DNA of 39,327 bases, taken from the NCBI GenBank assembly GCA_025350815.1, contig JANXXE010000075.1, positions 1-39,327 on the forward strand. Reading direction: 5' to 3'. The position numbers and the translations under genes are program-made. This document shows, piece by piece, positions 8,964 to 18,466 of this stretch. Source of the stretch: Myxococcales bacterium (GTDB lineage: Bacteria; Myxococcota_A; Polyangia; Fen-1088). A model generated the notes under the pieces. It had not been told where the DNA came from. It worked only from the letters and a program-made list of their open reading frames with translations, and did no database searches. Numbering within the stretch: position 1 is the stretch's first letter; each line of letters begins with the position of its first letter.

Positions 8964-11900
8964 CGTGACAACCGCAAGCGGATCGGCAGATCCAGCGTCA
9001 GTTCCATGCGCAAGGTGCTGACGTCCTCGGTGATGCCCTGTTGCGGGGCGAAGGTGAGCTGCTCGCCGACGCCCCGGAGTGTGACGTAGTCCATCAGCCA
9101 GACGCTCGCCTCGGCCCGCGAGCGACGCTGGTTCTGGAAGCCTTGCAGGAAGCTCAATTGCAGGTCGAGTTGGCGACTGGCGCGAGCGGCCAACTTCAAT
9201 TCGAAGCCGTCGGCACCGACTGTGGGACGCAGATTCAGCTTCCGCCCCGTCAGAACCTGAAGCGTGTCGTCGATATAGGGTTCGACCAGGTTGGAGACGC
9301 CGTCCCGGGTGATCTGACCGACCATGTCCGTTCCGCTACGAACATTCGAGCCTAAAGTCGGGTTGTGGCTACCGAATTCCCCGGCCTCATCGGTGGTCCG
9401 CCCTGACAGAAGCAGAAGCAGGGTCTGGTTTCGATCGAGACCATCCTCGCTGGACAGGTCGATGGCCGCCTGGCCGACGGGACCGCTGACCCGCATGTGG
9501 ACGACATGTTCGTTCCCCGTCGAATCCGTGATCAGGTTCTGCGCTTCAAGATTCAATTCGGGCGTCTCGCCGGCGGCAATGGATTTGGTGTCAACGAAGG
9601 TGACGTGGTTGACGTTGGGCAGAAGCTCGAAATCACCGCGAAAACCCAGGATGTGAAACCGTCCGTCGGTCGGCCGCAGCTCGCCTGCAATCTCGGGTTC
9701 CGACAGCGTGCCGCCGACGTGCAGGTCCAGGATCATGTGCATCTCGGGCGCCAGATTGTTCTGAACGACAAAGCTGTCGCCGATCGTGCGGACGCGCAGA
9801 TCCAGAGCCAAGTTCTCGAGCAGGGGCTTGTTCTCGTAAAATGGCCGCGCCGCCGATTCGTTCGTGCGCGGCGAGAGCACCAGGTTGCGAACCGCAAAGT
9901 CCTGGATGTAGCGCCCCGACACCACCCGAACATCGCCGGTGAGGGCAAAACCGTCGTCCAGGTCGCCGGCAAGTTCAAGCTTGAATCCCAGATCGTCCAC
10001 CTCGACGGTGTCGGGCACGCGGTACGTGAGTCGGTCGCCCCCAAGGGGCAGCGTGACGGCCCCGATCGACAGCTTTGGATAGAGGCTTTTGATGGCGACT
10101 CGCCCGGGGGCCGTTCCGTCGGCGCCAATCGACAGCACCCCCTGATCGTCGATGGTGGCCCGCACGTCGCGCAACACCAGTTCGTCGCTGGTCAGTTCCA
10201 GTGTCCCGCTGGCGACGGCGATGCTGCGACCGAGGCCGCGCAGGCGCAGATCGATTTCCCCAAGGCTGACCTTCGCGCTGACCTTGGGCGCCTCGGGCGT
10301 GCCCGTGATGCGCGCGTGGATGCGGGCCTTGCCCGAAGCATCCGAAACAGCGTCCGGCGCCAACGTCTCGAGCAGGCGGGCGCTGACCTCGCCGTCGGCA
10401 TCCAGTTCCAGTCGCGTCGGCTTGAAAGTCGCATCGAGGTCAGCCGCACCCCGCAGCGTCAGCGTCGCCCCATCGACCCTGATTGCCAGGTCAGAAAGTT
10501 TTATCCCCCGCTGGTCGGCAGACACACCGCCCGACGGAACGGTAATTTCCGGATCGAATCCGTTCACCTTCAGTTTCACGCCATTGGCGATGCGGATTGA
10601 TCCCGCTAGCAAGGGCCGGGTGCGCGTCCCGGACGCGGTCAGTTCAATGGCCACGTCGCCCGTCAGTCGCTCGACGGTCTGCCCGAGGAAGGGCTGCAAG
10701 AGATCCAGGTCCAGATGCCCCAGAATCGCCGCCGATATCGCGTCCCCGTTCAGCTCGGCCCGGATCTTCAGCTCGCCCCCGTCGGTGACGAAGCGCGACT
10801 CGTCGATGATGATTCGATCTCCCACCAGGACGACGCGGATCTGTCCGGCATTGCGCACCTGCACCCGCCGTGGTGTCGTGTCGGCGCTTTCCGGAAGTGG
10901 CTGACGTGTCAAGGCCACAGACAGTTCGGAAAGGCGGGCGTCCACCGTCAACGGGGCATCCGGACTCCAGTCCACGCTGACCTGGCCGGACGCAAGCCCC
11001 CGCATGTCACCCAGGGCCGCAATTTTCGGGGCCAGCGGTCCAAGCGCCCCCAACAGTTGCTCAATCACCAGGTGGTCGAACGCAACGCTGGCCTTGGCGC
11101 GCGGGCCGTCCGGGCCATACGACGCCGCGGCCGACACACGCAGAAGGTGGAACAGATCGCCCTTCACGCCAATACCGCCCGTCGCGGTGGGGGCCAGTAC
11201 CAGACGCCCGTCGCCCAAAGGCAGCCCCATGGCCACCACGCGCGTCATGACGATCTCGCCGGCCAGCGTCGGTCGCGCCAGCGAGCCCCCGGCCCGCAGT
11301 TGGGCGGACACGAAGCCACTGACCGGCACGCCCGCCTCGACCAGCCACGGCAAACCAGCCAGCGCAACGTCATGAACAGCGACGTCCCAGGCCATGGTCC
11401 CGCCGAATGCCATTTGGCCCGAGACCTCTATCCGGGCACCGCCGGATCGCGCGAGGCTGGCTGCGTGAACAACCACGCTGCGCTGATCGACCTCGACGTC
11501 GATGCCACCCAGTTCCCAGGGATCACCGAGAATTCGCAACTGGGCGCCCGGGGGCAGTTGCAGCCGCGCCCGGATCTTGTCGAGAGGGCCGCGGGCGCTG
11601 GCCACAAACGACACATGGCCGCGCGCCAGGCTGGACCCAATCAGACTGCCCAGCTCGATGGACTGTCCCTCTAGGCGAAAATCTACCAGCGGTTCGCGCA
11701 GCAGATGGTCGACGGACTTGCGGAACAGCTCGATTTGTCCCTGGCCGGACAGGGTGCCCTCGAAGGCCGAACCGGACAGCGAATCCAGACGCGCGGTCCC
11801 GTCGGCGAAGCTGAAGCGGGCCTTGAGCTCGGGCACTTCGGGCAGGTTGCCTAAGCCAATGCCGCGCACGACAGCGTCGCCCTTCAGGCGCGGCTGCTTG

Positions 11901-13519
11901 AAGGGTCCCTCGACGTCGATCGATAGCGCCGCGGCCCGCGCCAGGGGCGGCAGCCCCAAAGACGTCAACAGCAACGGCAGATTGCTGGTGCTCGCCCGCA
12001 AGCCCAGCGCCGCGAGACGCCGGGCCAGTTCCACTTCGCCGCGAATTTCGGCGCTGGCACCTGGAATTTCGAAGTTCAGGCCCTTCGTGGAAATCCGTTC
12101 GGCAGACGCAGATGCCTGGCCGCTGACCCGCAGCGACGACGGAAGGCCGCCCGCACGGGATCGCGCCAGTGCCAGATCGATGCCGTCGACGGAGACGTTC
12201 GGGTGCGGACCCAGCGCCGCCACCACCGATAACCCACCGGTGATTCTTCCGGCCGCGGTTCGGCGAAAACCTGGCGGCACATAGCTGTCCGTCGTAAAGC
12301 GATCCAGACGCAGGCGCGCCGTTGCGGACATTTCGCCCGGCCGGGCCCCGGCCTTCACCGCGGCCTTCAGGGCGAACCGTCCACCGCCAGGCGCGGCGAA
12401 GGTCAGCTCGTCGACAAGTACCGACAACGGATCGACGACGACCTTGAATCCGACGACAAGATCCCGCGCCGCGTACGCCCCGAAGCTGACGTCGAGCCCG
12501 GCGAGGCGTCCCGCAATCTTGAGGCGCGCGAAGGGATCCTTGAGATCTGCAACCAATGTAGCGCCACGGCCCTCCAGACGGAGACCGGGAATGTTCCGCC
12601 CAGCCGCGACGGCGCCGAGCGCGTCGGCCGCCTCGGCGAATTCCGCATGCAGATCGATGCCCGCCGGGGCCGGGTCACCCTTGTAGCCATAGATGCCCGT
12701 GAAGAAGCCCTTACCAGACAGGGTCGTGCGCCGGGTCATCGCCGCTTTCAGATCGAGAAAAATGTTGTTGGGCCAGTCGCGCGTCGTCGCGACGCGGTTG
12801 ACCGACACCCGATCGAAGGGCAGGACGTCGTCGAGGATGCGCAGATAACCGCCGTTGCGGGCCTCTAGGCCAACGACGTCCCATCCGACGAAATCACCGT
12901 CGACCATCAGGCTGACCGCCGTTTTGATATTGCGAAGTTCCAGGGCCCAGGCATCGGGGAAGTCAAATACGGCCGTCAGTCCGTCGAGGTCGGCGTTGGC
13001 GATCTCCAGGACAAATCCGCCGCCGCCGTCGGCCGGCGTCGGGGCGACCGGGGCCGGTGGCGTTGCCGCGGAGACCTTGGACGCGAACGAAGTGAGAAAG
13101 CCGTTGTCCTCCGGGTGGGTCTTGAGAGGCGCGAATCGCCAGAACGAATCCGGACCCAGGCGCAAGTCGCTCAAATAGATTTTGGTCTTGATGGCCGATC
13201 GCGGACGCACTTTGACCTCGATGCGGGGCGCCTCCAGCACCAGAACGCCCTCCGCGTCGGTGATCTTGACGCCCTCGATCCAAACGGGCGTCGGCGCGTC
13301 GGTCAGCAGGTTGACCAGCAAGCGTGCCGGCCAGCGAACCGAACGAACCTGCACCTTGCCCCGCGTGTCGGCAAGAACGCCGCCTAGCAGCCGGCCCAAT
13401 CGCTCGCCTTGTAGCAGCAGGACCGCGGCCGCCACCGACAGCGCCACCAGGCCGACCAGTCCCAGCACCACGATGACCAGCACGCGGGCGAAGCGACGAC
13501 GAGGGCGAGGGGGGTCCAC
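8960..13519 (-). CDS. tamB: TamB-family translocation/assembly module protein (DUF490)
   Basis: This is a 1519-residue protein with an N-terminal membrane anchor (about 11-33) after a basic PRPRRRFAR leader. A very long repetitive beta-rich body follows, typical of AsmA/TamB proteins. The C-terminus has the conserved DUF490 region, with LLLLLSGRTTDEAGEF, QITRDGVSNLVEPYIDDTLQ and a final beta-strand segment. TamB spans the periplasm and is now placed among bridge-like lipid transfer proteins working with TamA. The start is GTG at 13519 with only a weak Shine-Dalgarno sequence. The stop overlaps tamA by four bases. The order tamB then tamA is the reverse of the E. coli order. Confidence 0.92.
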   Translation of the reverse strand: MDPPRPRRRFARVLVIVVLGLVGLVALSVAAAVLLLQGERLGRLLGGVLADTRGKVQVRSVRWPARLLVNLLTDAPTPVWIEGVKITDAEGVLVLEAPRIEVKVRPRSAIKTKIYLSDLRLGPDSFWRFAPLKTHPEDNGFLTSFASKVSAATPPAPVAPTPADGGGGFVLEIANADLDGLTAVFDFPDAWALELRNIKTAVSLMVDGDFVGWDVVGLEARNGGYLRILDDVLPFDRVSVNRVATTRDWPNNIFLDLKAAMTRRTTLSGKGFFTGIYGYKGDPAPAGIDLHAEFAEAADALGAVAAGRNIPGLRLEGRGATLVADLKDPFARLKIAGRLAGLDVSFGAYAARDLVVGFKVVVDPLSVLVDELTFAAPGGGRFALKAAVKAGARPGEMSATARLRLDRFTTDSYVPPGFRRTAAGRITGGLSVVAALGPHPNVSVDGIDLALARSRAGGLPSSLRVSGQASASAERISTKGLNFEIPGASAEIRGEVELARRLAALGLRASTSNLPLLLTSLGLPPLARAAALSIDVEGPFKQPRLKGDAVVRGIGLGNLPEVPELKARFSFADGTARLDSLSGSAFEGTLSGQGQIELFRKSVDHLLREPLVDFRLEGQSIELGSLIGSSLARGHVSFVASARGPLDKIRARLQLPPGAQLRILGDPWELGGIDVEVDQRSVVVHAASLARSGGARIEVSGQMAFGGTMAWDVAVHDVALAGLPWLVEAGVPVSGFVSAQLRAGGSLARPTLAGEIVMTRVVAMGLPLGDGRLVLAPTATGGIGVKGDLFHLLRVSAAASYGPDGPRAKASVAFDHLVIEQLLGALGPLAPKIAALGDMRGLASGQVSVDWSPDAPLTVDARLSELSVALTRQPLPESADTTPRRVQVRNAGQIRVVLVGDRIIIDESRFVTDGGELKIRAELNGDAISAAILGHLDLDLLQPFLGQTVERLTGDVAIELTASGTRTRPLLAGSIRIANGVKLKVNGFDPEITVPSGGVSADQRGIKLSDLAIRVDGATLTLRGAADLDATFKPTRLELDADGEVSARLLETLAPDAVSDASGKARIHARITGTPEAPKVSAKVSLGEIDLRLRGLGRSIAVASGTLELTSDELVLRDVRATIDDQGVLSIGADGTAPGRVAIKSLYPKLSIGAVTLPLGGDRLTYRVPDTVEVDDLGFKLELAGDLDDGFALTGDVRVVSGRYIQDFAVRNLVLSPRTNESAARPFYENKPLLENLALDLRVRTIGDSFVVQNNLAPEMHMILDLHVGGTLSEPEIAGELRPTDGRFHILGFRGDFELLPNVNHVTFVDTKSIAAGETPELNLEAQNLITDSTGNEHVVHMRVSGPVGQAAIDLSSEDGLDRNQTLLLLLSGRTTDEAGEFGSHNPTLGSNVRSGTDMVGQITRDGVSNLVEPYIDDTLQVLTGRKLNLRPTVGADGFELKLAARASRQLDLQLSFLQGFQNQRRSRAEASVWLMDYVTLRGVGEQLTFAPQQGITEDVSTLRMELTLDLPIRLRLSR

Positions 13520-13602
13520 CGGCCGAAAGCGTAACCCGAAACCATCATTGCGAAAGATGAATCCCGACGGCGCGGCGGCCTTCGTAGTAGCTTCGCCGTT
13601 CG

Positions 13603-16344
13603 ATGGACGGCTCCCTGTATCTGGTCGATGCGCTCAACTACCTGTTCAGGGCGTTTCATGCCCTGCCGCCGTTGACCACCAGCAAGGGCGCGCAGACCGG
13701 CGCCGTGTATGGCCTGTGCCAGATGCTGTTGCGTATCGAGCGCGAACACATGCCCACGCACCTGTGCGTGGTCTTCGACGCCCCTGGCCGGACCTTCCGC
13801 GACGATTTGTACCCTGAGTACAAGGCCACGCGTCCCCCGATGCCGCCCGAATTGCTGGGGCAGATTGGGATGGTCCACAAGGTAGTCGAGGCCTTCGGGC
13901 TGCCGATCCTGTCCGTTCCCGGCGTCGAGGCAGACGACGTGGTGGCCACCGTCGCCCGGCAGGCGATCGCCGCCGGACTGCAAGTCGTAATCTGCTCGTC
14001 CGACAAAGATCTGATGCAGCTATGCAGCGACAAGGTTCGCGTGCTCGACACGATGAAGAACCGCATGCTGGGCCCCGCCGAGGTGCAGGAAAAATTTGGC
14101 GTGCCGCCTGAGCGCCTCGGTGACGTCCTGGCCCTCATGGGTGATGGCGTCGACAACGTCCCGGGCGTCGACGGGGTTGGTCCGAAGACGGCCGCCGAGC
14201 TCATCAAGACCTTCGGCTCGCTGGATGCCCTGATGGCGCGCGTGTCAGAGGTAAAGGGGAAAAAAGGGCAGGCCATCGCTGCCGCCCGCGATGCCGTCGC
14301 CCTGTCTCGCAAACTGGTTCAGCTCAAGGACGACGTGGAACTGCCCCGCACGCTGGACAGCCTGCGGCGTGCCGCGCCCGATCGCACGCGGCTTATCGAC
14401 CTGTTCCGCGAGCTGGAATTCAGCCGGATGCTGGCGCAAGAGCTGGCAGCGGCCGAAGCTTCGCCACATCCAGCGCCCGCGCCTCGGGACGCAGCGCTGC
14501 CCGTTGTCCCCGATGCGACGGCTCCCGAACGCGCCCCTGCCGCCGCGGTGGCAACCACGGTGGTTCTGGACGTGGCCACTCTTCGGCAAGTGGTCGACGC
14601 CGTGCGAGCGGCGGGCAGTTGCGGCCTTGCGATCGTCGCGGATGGTGACGAGGCGACCCGCGCGGCGCTGGTGGGGTTGGCCCTCTGTCTGCCGGGCGGC
14701 GGCCGCGTCTACATTCCGGTCGGTCATCGCTTTCTCGGCGCCCCCGCCACACTTAAAGAGACAGAGGTATTGGCAACCCTTGGGCCGCTGCTGGCCGACG
14801 CGCAGGTGGCCAAGCACGTCCACGACGGGAAATTCGCCGCGGTGTTGTTGCAGGTGCGCGGTTTTGCGCTCGCAGGGCTGGCCTCCGATTCGCTGCTGGC
14901 GTCGTACGTTCTCGATGCCTCCCGTCCCCGGCACGATCTGGCATCCGTGGCCGCGGCCGAAGGGATCGACGCCATCGCACCGCGCGCCACGTGGTTGGGC
15001 AGCGGGCGCGCCGTGCGCAGCAGCAGCGAGATAGCGCCTGACGAGGTCGCCCCGTATCTGGGCGCCGAGGCCGCCGCCGCACAAGCCCTGGCGCCGATTC
15101 ACGGGGACAAGCTGCGCGCGGCGGGGCTGTGGGAGCTGTATCAGACGCTGGAGCTGCCGCTGGCCCAGGTGCTGGCGCGTATCGAATGCCGGGGCATACG
15201 CCTCGACGTGGATTACCTGCGGCACCTTGGCCAGGAAGTGGGCAGCGCCATCCAGGCGGCCGAAAGCGAGATCCACCGACTGGCGGGCGCCACCTTCAAT
15301 ATCGCGTCGCCCAAGCAACTGGCCGAGATCCTGTTCGTCAAGCTGGGCTTGCCCATCGTCCGTCGCACCAAGACCGGGCCGTCCACGGACGCCGACGTGC
15401 TGGAGGAACTGGCGGCGCTGCACGATGTCCCCGCGAAGATCGTCGAATACCGGATGTTGACCAAGCTCAAGGGCACGTACATCGATGCGCTGCCCGCACT
15501 GGTGAACCCCAAGACCGGGCGCCTGCACACCACGTTCAACCAGGCAGTGGCGGCCACCGGGCGTCTTTCGTCGAGCGATCCGAACTTGCAGAACATCCCC
15601 ATTCGCACCGACGTCGGCCGGCGCATCCGCGAGGCCTTCATCGCCGATCCCGGGCATCGCATCGTGTCCGCCGACTACTCGCAGATCGAACTGCGCATCC
15701 TCGCGCATTTCTCCCGGGATCCAGCGTTCGTCGATGCATTCACCACCGGGCAGGACATTCACCAACGAACCGCGGCCGAGATCTTCGGCGTCCCCCTCGA
15801 TCAGGTCACCACCGAGCAGCGCCGCGTCGCCAAGGCGATCAACTTCGGCCTGGTCTTCGGCCAGACGGATTTCGGTCTGTCCCAGGCGCTGCACATTCCA
15901 CGGTCACAGGCCAAGGCCTATATTGCCAGCTACTTCGAACGGTACGCGGGTGCGCGTTCGTACATGGAACAGGCGATAGCGGACGCGCGTCAGACGGCGG
16001 TCGTCAGCACGTTGCTCGGCCGCCGGCGTCCGCTGCCGGAAATCCACGCCCCGCGCGCCCAGGATCGCGCCTACGCCGAACGCATCGCCCGCAACACGCC
16101 CATCCAGGGATCGGCCGCCGATATTCTCAAGCTTGCGATGATTCGGGTGGATGCGGGCATAGCGCGATTTCCGCGCGCCCGTCTGTTGCTGACGGTGCAC
16201 GACGAACTGGTTTTCGAGGTCGACGAACAGGCGGTGGGCGAGTTTTCTGACTGGGTTCGCCACGAGATGGAATCTGTGTACCCCCTGCGCGTACCCCTCA
16301 TCGTTCATGTGGGTTCGGGCCTTACGTGGGGCCAGTCCCACTAG
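13603..16344 (+). CDS. polA: DNA polymerase I, with degenerate 3'-5' exonuclease site
   Basis: This is 913 residues, full length. Residues 1-290 are the 5'-3' exonuclease (YLVDALNYLFRAFHA; VEADDVVAT; GDGVDNVPGVDGVGPKTA). Residues about 320-500 are the 3'-5' exonuclease fold, and 510-913 the polymerase. Motif A is DYSQIELR (691-698), motif B RRVAKAINFG (740-749) and motif C VHDE (865-868). In the exonuclease fold, the residues matching E. coli D355, E357, D424 and D501 read V345, D347, A412 and E489, so proofreading is probably lost, as in Taq polymerase. The motif B tyrosine (Y766 in E. coli) is Phe752. The gene is divergent from tamB, and I see no clear promoter or Shine-Dalgarno sequence in the 83-base gap. 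Confidence 0.97.
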   Translation: MDGSLYLVDALNYLFRAFHALPPLTTSKGAQTGAVYGLCQMLLRIEREHMPTHLCVVFDAPGRTFRDDLYPEYKATRPPMPPELLGQIGMVHKVVEAFGLPILSVPGVEADDVVATVARQAIAAGLQVVICSSDKDLMQLCSDKVRVLDTMKNRMLGPAEVQEKFGVPPERLGDVLALMGDGVDNVPGVDGVGPKTAAELIKTFGSLDALMARVSEVKGKKGQAIAAARDAVALSRKLVQLKDDVELPRTLDSLRRAAPDRTRLIDLFRELEFSRMLAQELAAAEASPHPAPAPRDAALPVVPDATAPERAPAAAVATTVVLDVATLRQVVDAVRAAGSCGLAIVADGDEATRAALVGLALCLPGGGRVYIPVGHRFLGAPATLKETEVLATLGPLLADAQVAKHVHDGKFAAVLLQVRGFALAGLASDSLLASYVLDASRPRHDLASVAAAEGIDAIAPRATWLGSGRAVRSSSEIAPDEVAPYLGAEAAAAQALAPIHGDKLRAAGLWELYQTLELPLAQVLARIECRGIRLDVDYLRHLGQEVGSAIQAAESEIHRLAGATFNIASPKQLAEILFVKLGLPIVRRTKTGPSTDADVLEELAALHDVPAKIVEYRMLTKLKGTYIDALPALVNPKTGRLHTTFNQAVAATGRLSSSDPNLQNIPIRTDVGRRIREAFIADPGHRIVSADYSQIELRILAHFSRDPAFVDAFTTGQDIHQRTAAEIFGVPLDQVTTEQRRVAKAINFGLVFGQTDFGLSQALHIPRSQAKAYIASYFERYAGARSYMEQAIADARQTAVVSTLLGRRRPLPEIHAPRAQDRAYAERIARNTPIQGSAADILKLAMIRVDAGIARFPRARLLLTVHDELVFEVDEQAVGEFSDWVRHEMESVYPLRVPLIVHVGSGLTWGQSH

Positions 16345-16410
16345 AAATCTAGGCCTATTCCGCGCCGAATCCTGGGCGAAGCGATCGACTCGGGATATCA
16401 TCAATGGGGC

Positions 16411-17772
16411 ATGGTTTCGCTGCACTGTCGGCTTCTGCTGATGCTGGCGCTTGGCGCCTCTGCAGGTAGTGCCTGTCGCCAGAGCCGGCCTGTTCCGCCC
16501 GCGGCGCCTGCGCTCGCGCCTGCTCGGATCGCAGCCTCGTCGACAGCCGCGTCCGCCAGCGCCGATAAGGCGACGCCTGTCAGCGCAGCGTCCGAGCCCG
16601 CTCCGCGCCCATTGCGTCGCTGCTTCGAAGCTGTGCCCACGTGGATCGAGTCGGCGGTGGCCGATCTCCTCGACCACGCCGGGCAATATCTGGATCGCTC
16701 CGATTTCGAGGGCGCCCTGGCCTGCGCCGAAGAGGCGGCTCGCCAGATGCCGCGATCGATCGAGGCCCACAACGATCGGGCAACCGCGCTTGGGCGCCTC
16801 GGCCGCCTCGACGAGGCGCGCGATGCCCTGGGCCTTTCCCTGGCGATTGCCCCCAGCGATCCGGAAACCCTGGAACTCGCCGCCGATCTCTACGTGAACC
16901 AGCTTGCCCCGACGGCCGAGCGCGCCACCATTGGTCTCGAATACGCGCGTCGAGGCAGCCGCACCGTGGCCCGCCGCGATCGCGATCGGGCGGCCCACCT
17001 GGCTTTGCTCGAAGGGCAGGCTCTCATCGATCTGGGACGCTCCGCCGAGGCGTTGCCGGCGATCGCCACTGCGTTGAAGATCGCCCCGGGCGACGCCGCC
17101 GCTCGCTATGAACGTGGTGTCGCCTTGTTCGAGCTGTGTCGTTTCGAAGAGGCCGAACGCGCCTTCATGCGCGTGTTGGAGGTCGAGCCCGGTCACGCCC
17201 ACGCCCTGTACCACCTGGCGCTGGTCAGCGAGCGGGCCGGCGATCAGGACCGGGCCCAGGCGCAGTTCAACGCCGCCTCGACGCGCGATCCGAAATCCTT
17301 CCCACCCGTACCGAACGTATCGGGTGCCGAATTCGAGCGACGCGTCCGCGCGGTGCAGGCCAGTCTGCCCCACGACGTCCAGCGCGATCTTGCCGATATT
17401 CAGGTCGAGGCAGCCGACCTACCCGCGATAGAGGATCTCACCGCCGAGAGGCCCCCTTTGTCCCCGACCATCCTCGGTCTGTTTCGCGGATTGCCGCTGG
17501 GGCGCAGCGAGGCGGGCGAGACGCCGGCCAGCTCGGCCGGGCGGGGCGGCCGAGCCCGACAGGGGCGTGTCGCCGCTGGCCCACCGCCAAGTGGCGGTCC
17601 GGCCAGCTGCGCGGTTTCGGAACGGGCCATCGTTCTATATCGCAGCAACCTTCTGCGCAGCATTCAAACCCTCTCCGAACTGGATCGCGCGATCGAACGT
17701 ACGTTACTGCACGAGGTGGGTCACCTGCGCGGCGAAGACGACGGCTCCCTGCGCGACCGGGGCCTGGAATGA
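16411..17772 (+). CDS. Lipoprotein with TPR repeats fused to a minimal zinc metalloprotease (Zincin_1/COG3824) domain
   Basis: This is a 453-residue protein. A hydrophobic leader ends in GSAC (Cys22), and a Pro/Ala/Ser linker follows. TPR-type helices span about 80-290, with patterns such as AHNDRATALGRLGRLDEA and ALYHLALVSERAGDQ. The C-terminus (about 300-453) matches the minimal metalloprotease-like family: EFERRVRAV, ILGLFRGLPLG, IVLYRSNLLR and a terminal zinc motif HEVGH (434-438) followed by GEDD. The family is usually a small stand-alone protein, so the TPR fusion and lipid anchor are unusual. The downstream gene overlaps as ATGA. A TATCAT hexamer at 16396-16401 could be a -10 element, but no -35 is convincing. 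The protease substrate is unknown. Confidence 0.82.
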   Translation: MVSLHCRLLLMLALGASAGSACRQSRPVPPAAPALAPARIAASSTAASASADKATPVSAASEPAPRPLRRCFEAVPTWIESAVADLLDHAGQYLDRSDFEGALACAEEAARQMPRSIEAHNDRATALGRLGRLDEARDALGLSLAIAPSDPETLELAADLYVNQLAPTAERATIGLEYARRGSRTVARRDRDRAAHLALLEGQALIDLGRSAEALPAIATALKIAPGDAAARYERGVALFELCRFEEAERAFMRVLEVEPGHAHALYHLALVSERAGDQDRAQAQFNAASTRDPKSFPPVPNVSGAEFERRVRAVQASLPHDVQRDLADIQVEAADLPAIEDLTAERPPLSPTILGLFRGLPLGRSEAGETPASSAGRGGRARQGRVAAGPPPSGGPASCAVSERAIVLYRSNLLRSIQTLSELDRAIERTLLHEVGHLRGEDDGSLRDRGLE

Positions 17773-18449
17773 TCCCGCGTCGCCTGGCCGGCGTCCTGAC
17801 CATGACCCTGGCCCTGTGGGGCGCGTTGTCGCCCGGCACCTTCGCATCGGCGGCCGACGAGGCCGAAGGACGCAAACGCTTCCGCATGGGGCAGGAGCTT
17901 TACCTTCAGGGCAAGTATCTGGACGCGGCCCACGAATTCGAGGCTGGGTACGCCGCGGCGCCGCTGCCTAAATTCTTTTACAACATCGGCAACAGCTACC
18001 GCCGCGCCGGGGATCTCGCCAAGGCCAGGCGTTACTACCAGCAGCTTATCGAGCTACTGCCCACCTTCGAAAAGCGCGCTGAGGTCGAGGCGAACATCAA
18101 GGCTATCGACGACGCCCTGGCGGCTTTGGATCCCATCGCGCCGGCCTTGCCACAAAAGGCCGCCGCTGTCACCGCGCCAGCCGCCGCAGCGCCGATCACG
18201 GCCCCAAACACGCTGCGCCTGGGCATCACGCCCGTGCCCAAGGCCAAACCGGCCCCGTCGTTCCAGGATACACCGCCCGAGATTGCCGCGACCGCCAGCC
18301 CTGACTCTGAATCTGTGCTGCGAAAACCCTGGTTCTGGGTGGTTGTTGGCGCGCTGGTGGCTGGGGGGACAACGGCCCTTGTCCTTGGCATGCGTGGCGG
18401 CAGTGCCGGCTGTGGCAGCAGCGTCTGCCTGGTCGAAGCCAGGCGCTGA
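17769..18449 (+). CDS. Periplasmic TPR protein with C-terminal membrane anchor
   Basis: This is a 226-residue protein starting at the ATG that overlaps the upstream stop (ATGA). The frame stays open further 5', but that region is covered by the upstream gene. The signal peptide probably cleaves after ASA (about residue 28). Residues 30-120 form TPR-like helices (GQELYLQGKYLDAAHEFEAG; FYNIGNSYRRAGDLAKARRY). A Pro/Ala-rich linker and one membrane segment (about 187-207) follow, then a short tail with two cysteines. This architecture recurs in myxobacterial TPR proteins without a known function. Coupling to the TPR-metalloprotease suggests a shared envelope task. Confidence 0.78.
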   Translation: MIPRRLAGVLTMTLALWGALSPGTFASAADEAEGRKRFRMGQELYLQGKYLDAAHEFEAGYAAAPLPKFFYNIGNSYRRAGDLAKARRYYQQLIELLPTFEKRAEVEANIKAIDDALAALDPIAPALPQKAAAVTAPAAAAPITAPNTLRLGITPVPKAKPAPSFQDTPPEIAATASPDSESVLRKPWFWVVVGALVAGGTTALVLGMRGGSAGCGSSVCLVEARR

Positions 18450-18466
18450 CCGGGCAAGGGGCGGGG

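Noticed and set aside
9497-10600. 367-codon plus-strand reading frame
   Set aside because: It is antisense to tamB; its composition is that of a high-GC shadow frame, and tamB has clear family motifs.
14245-15894. 549-codon minus-strand reading frame
   Set aside because: It lies wholly antisense to polA, whose catalytic motifs are intact.
16341-16352. CTAGA-AA-TCTAG inverted repeat after polA as a terminator
   Set aside because: The loop is too small, the stem too short and no T-run follows.
15904-17373. 489-codon minus-strand reading frame
   Set aside because: It is antisense to the end of polA and the TPR-metalloprotease gene and has no recognisable domain.
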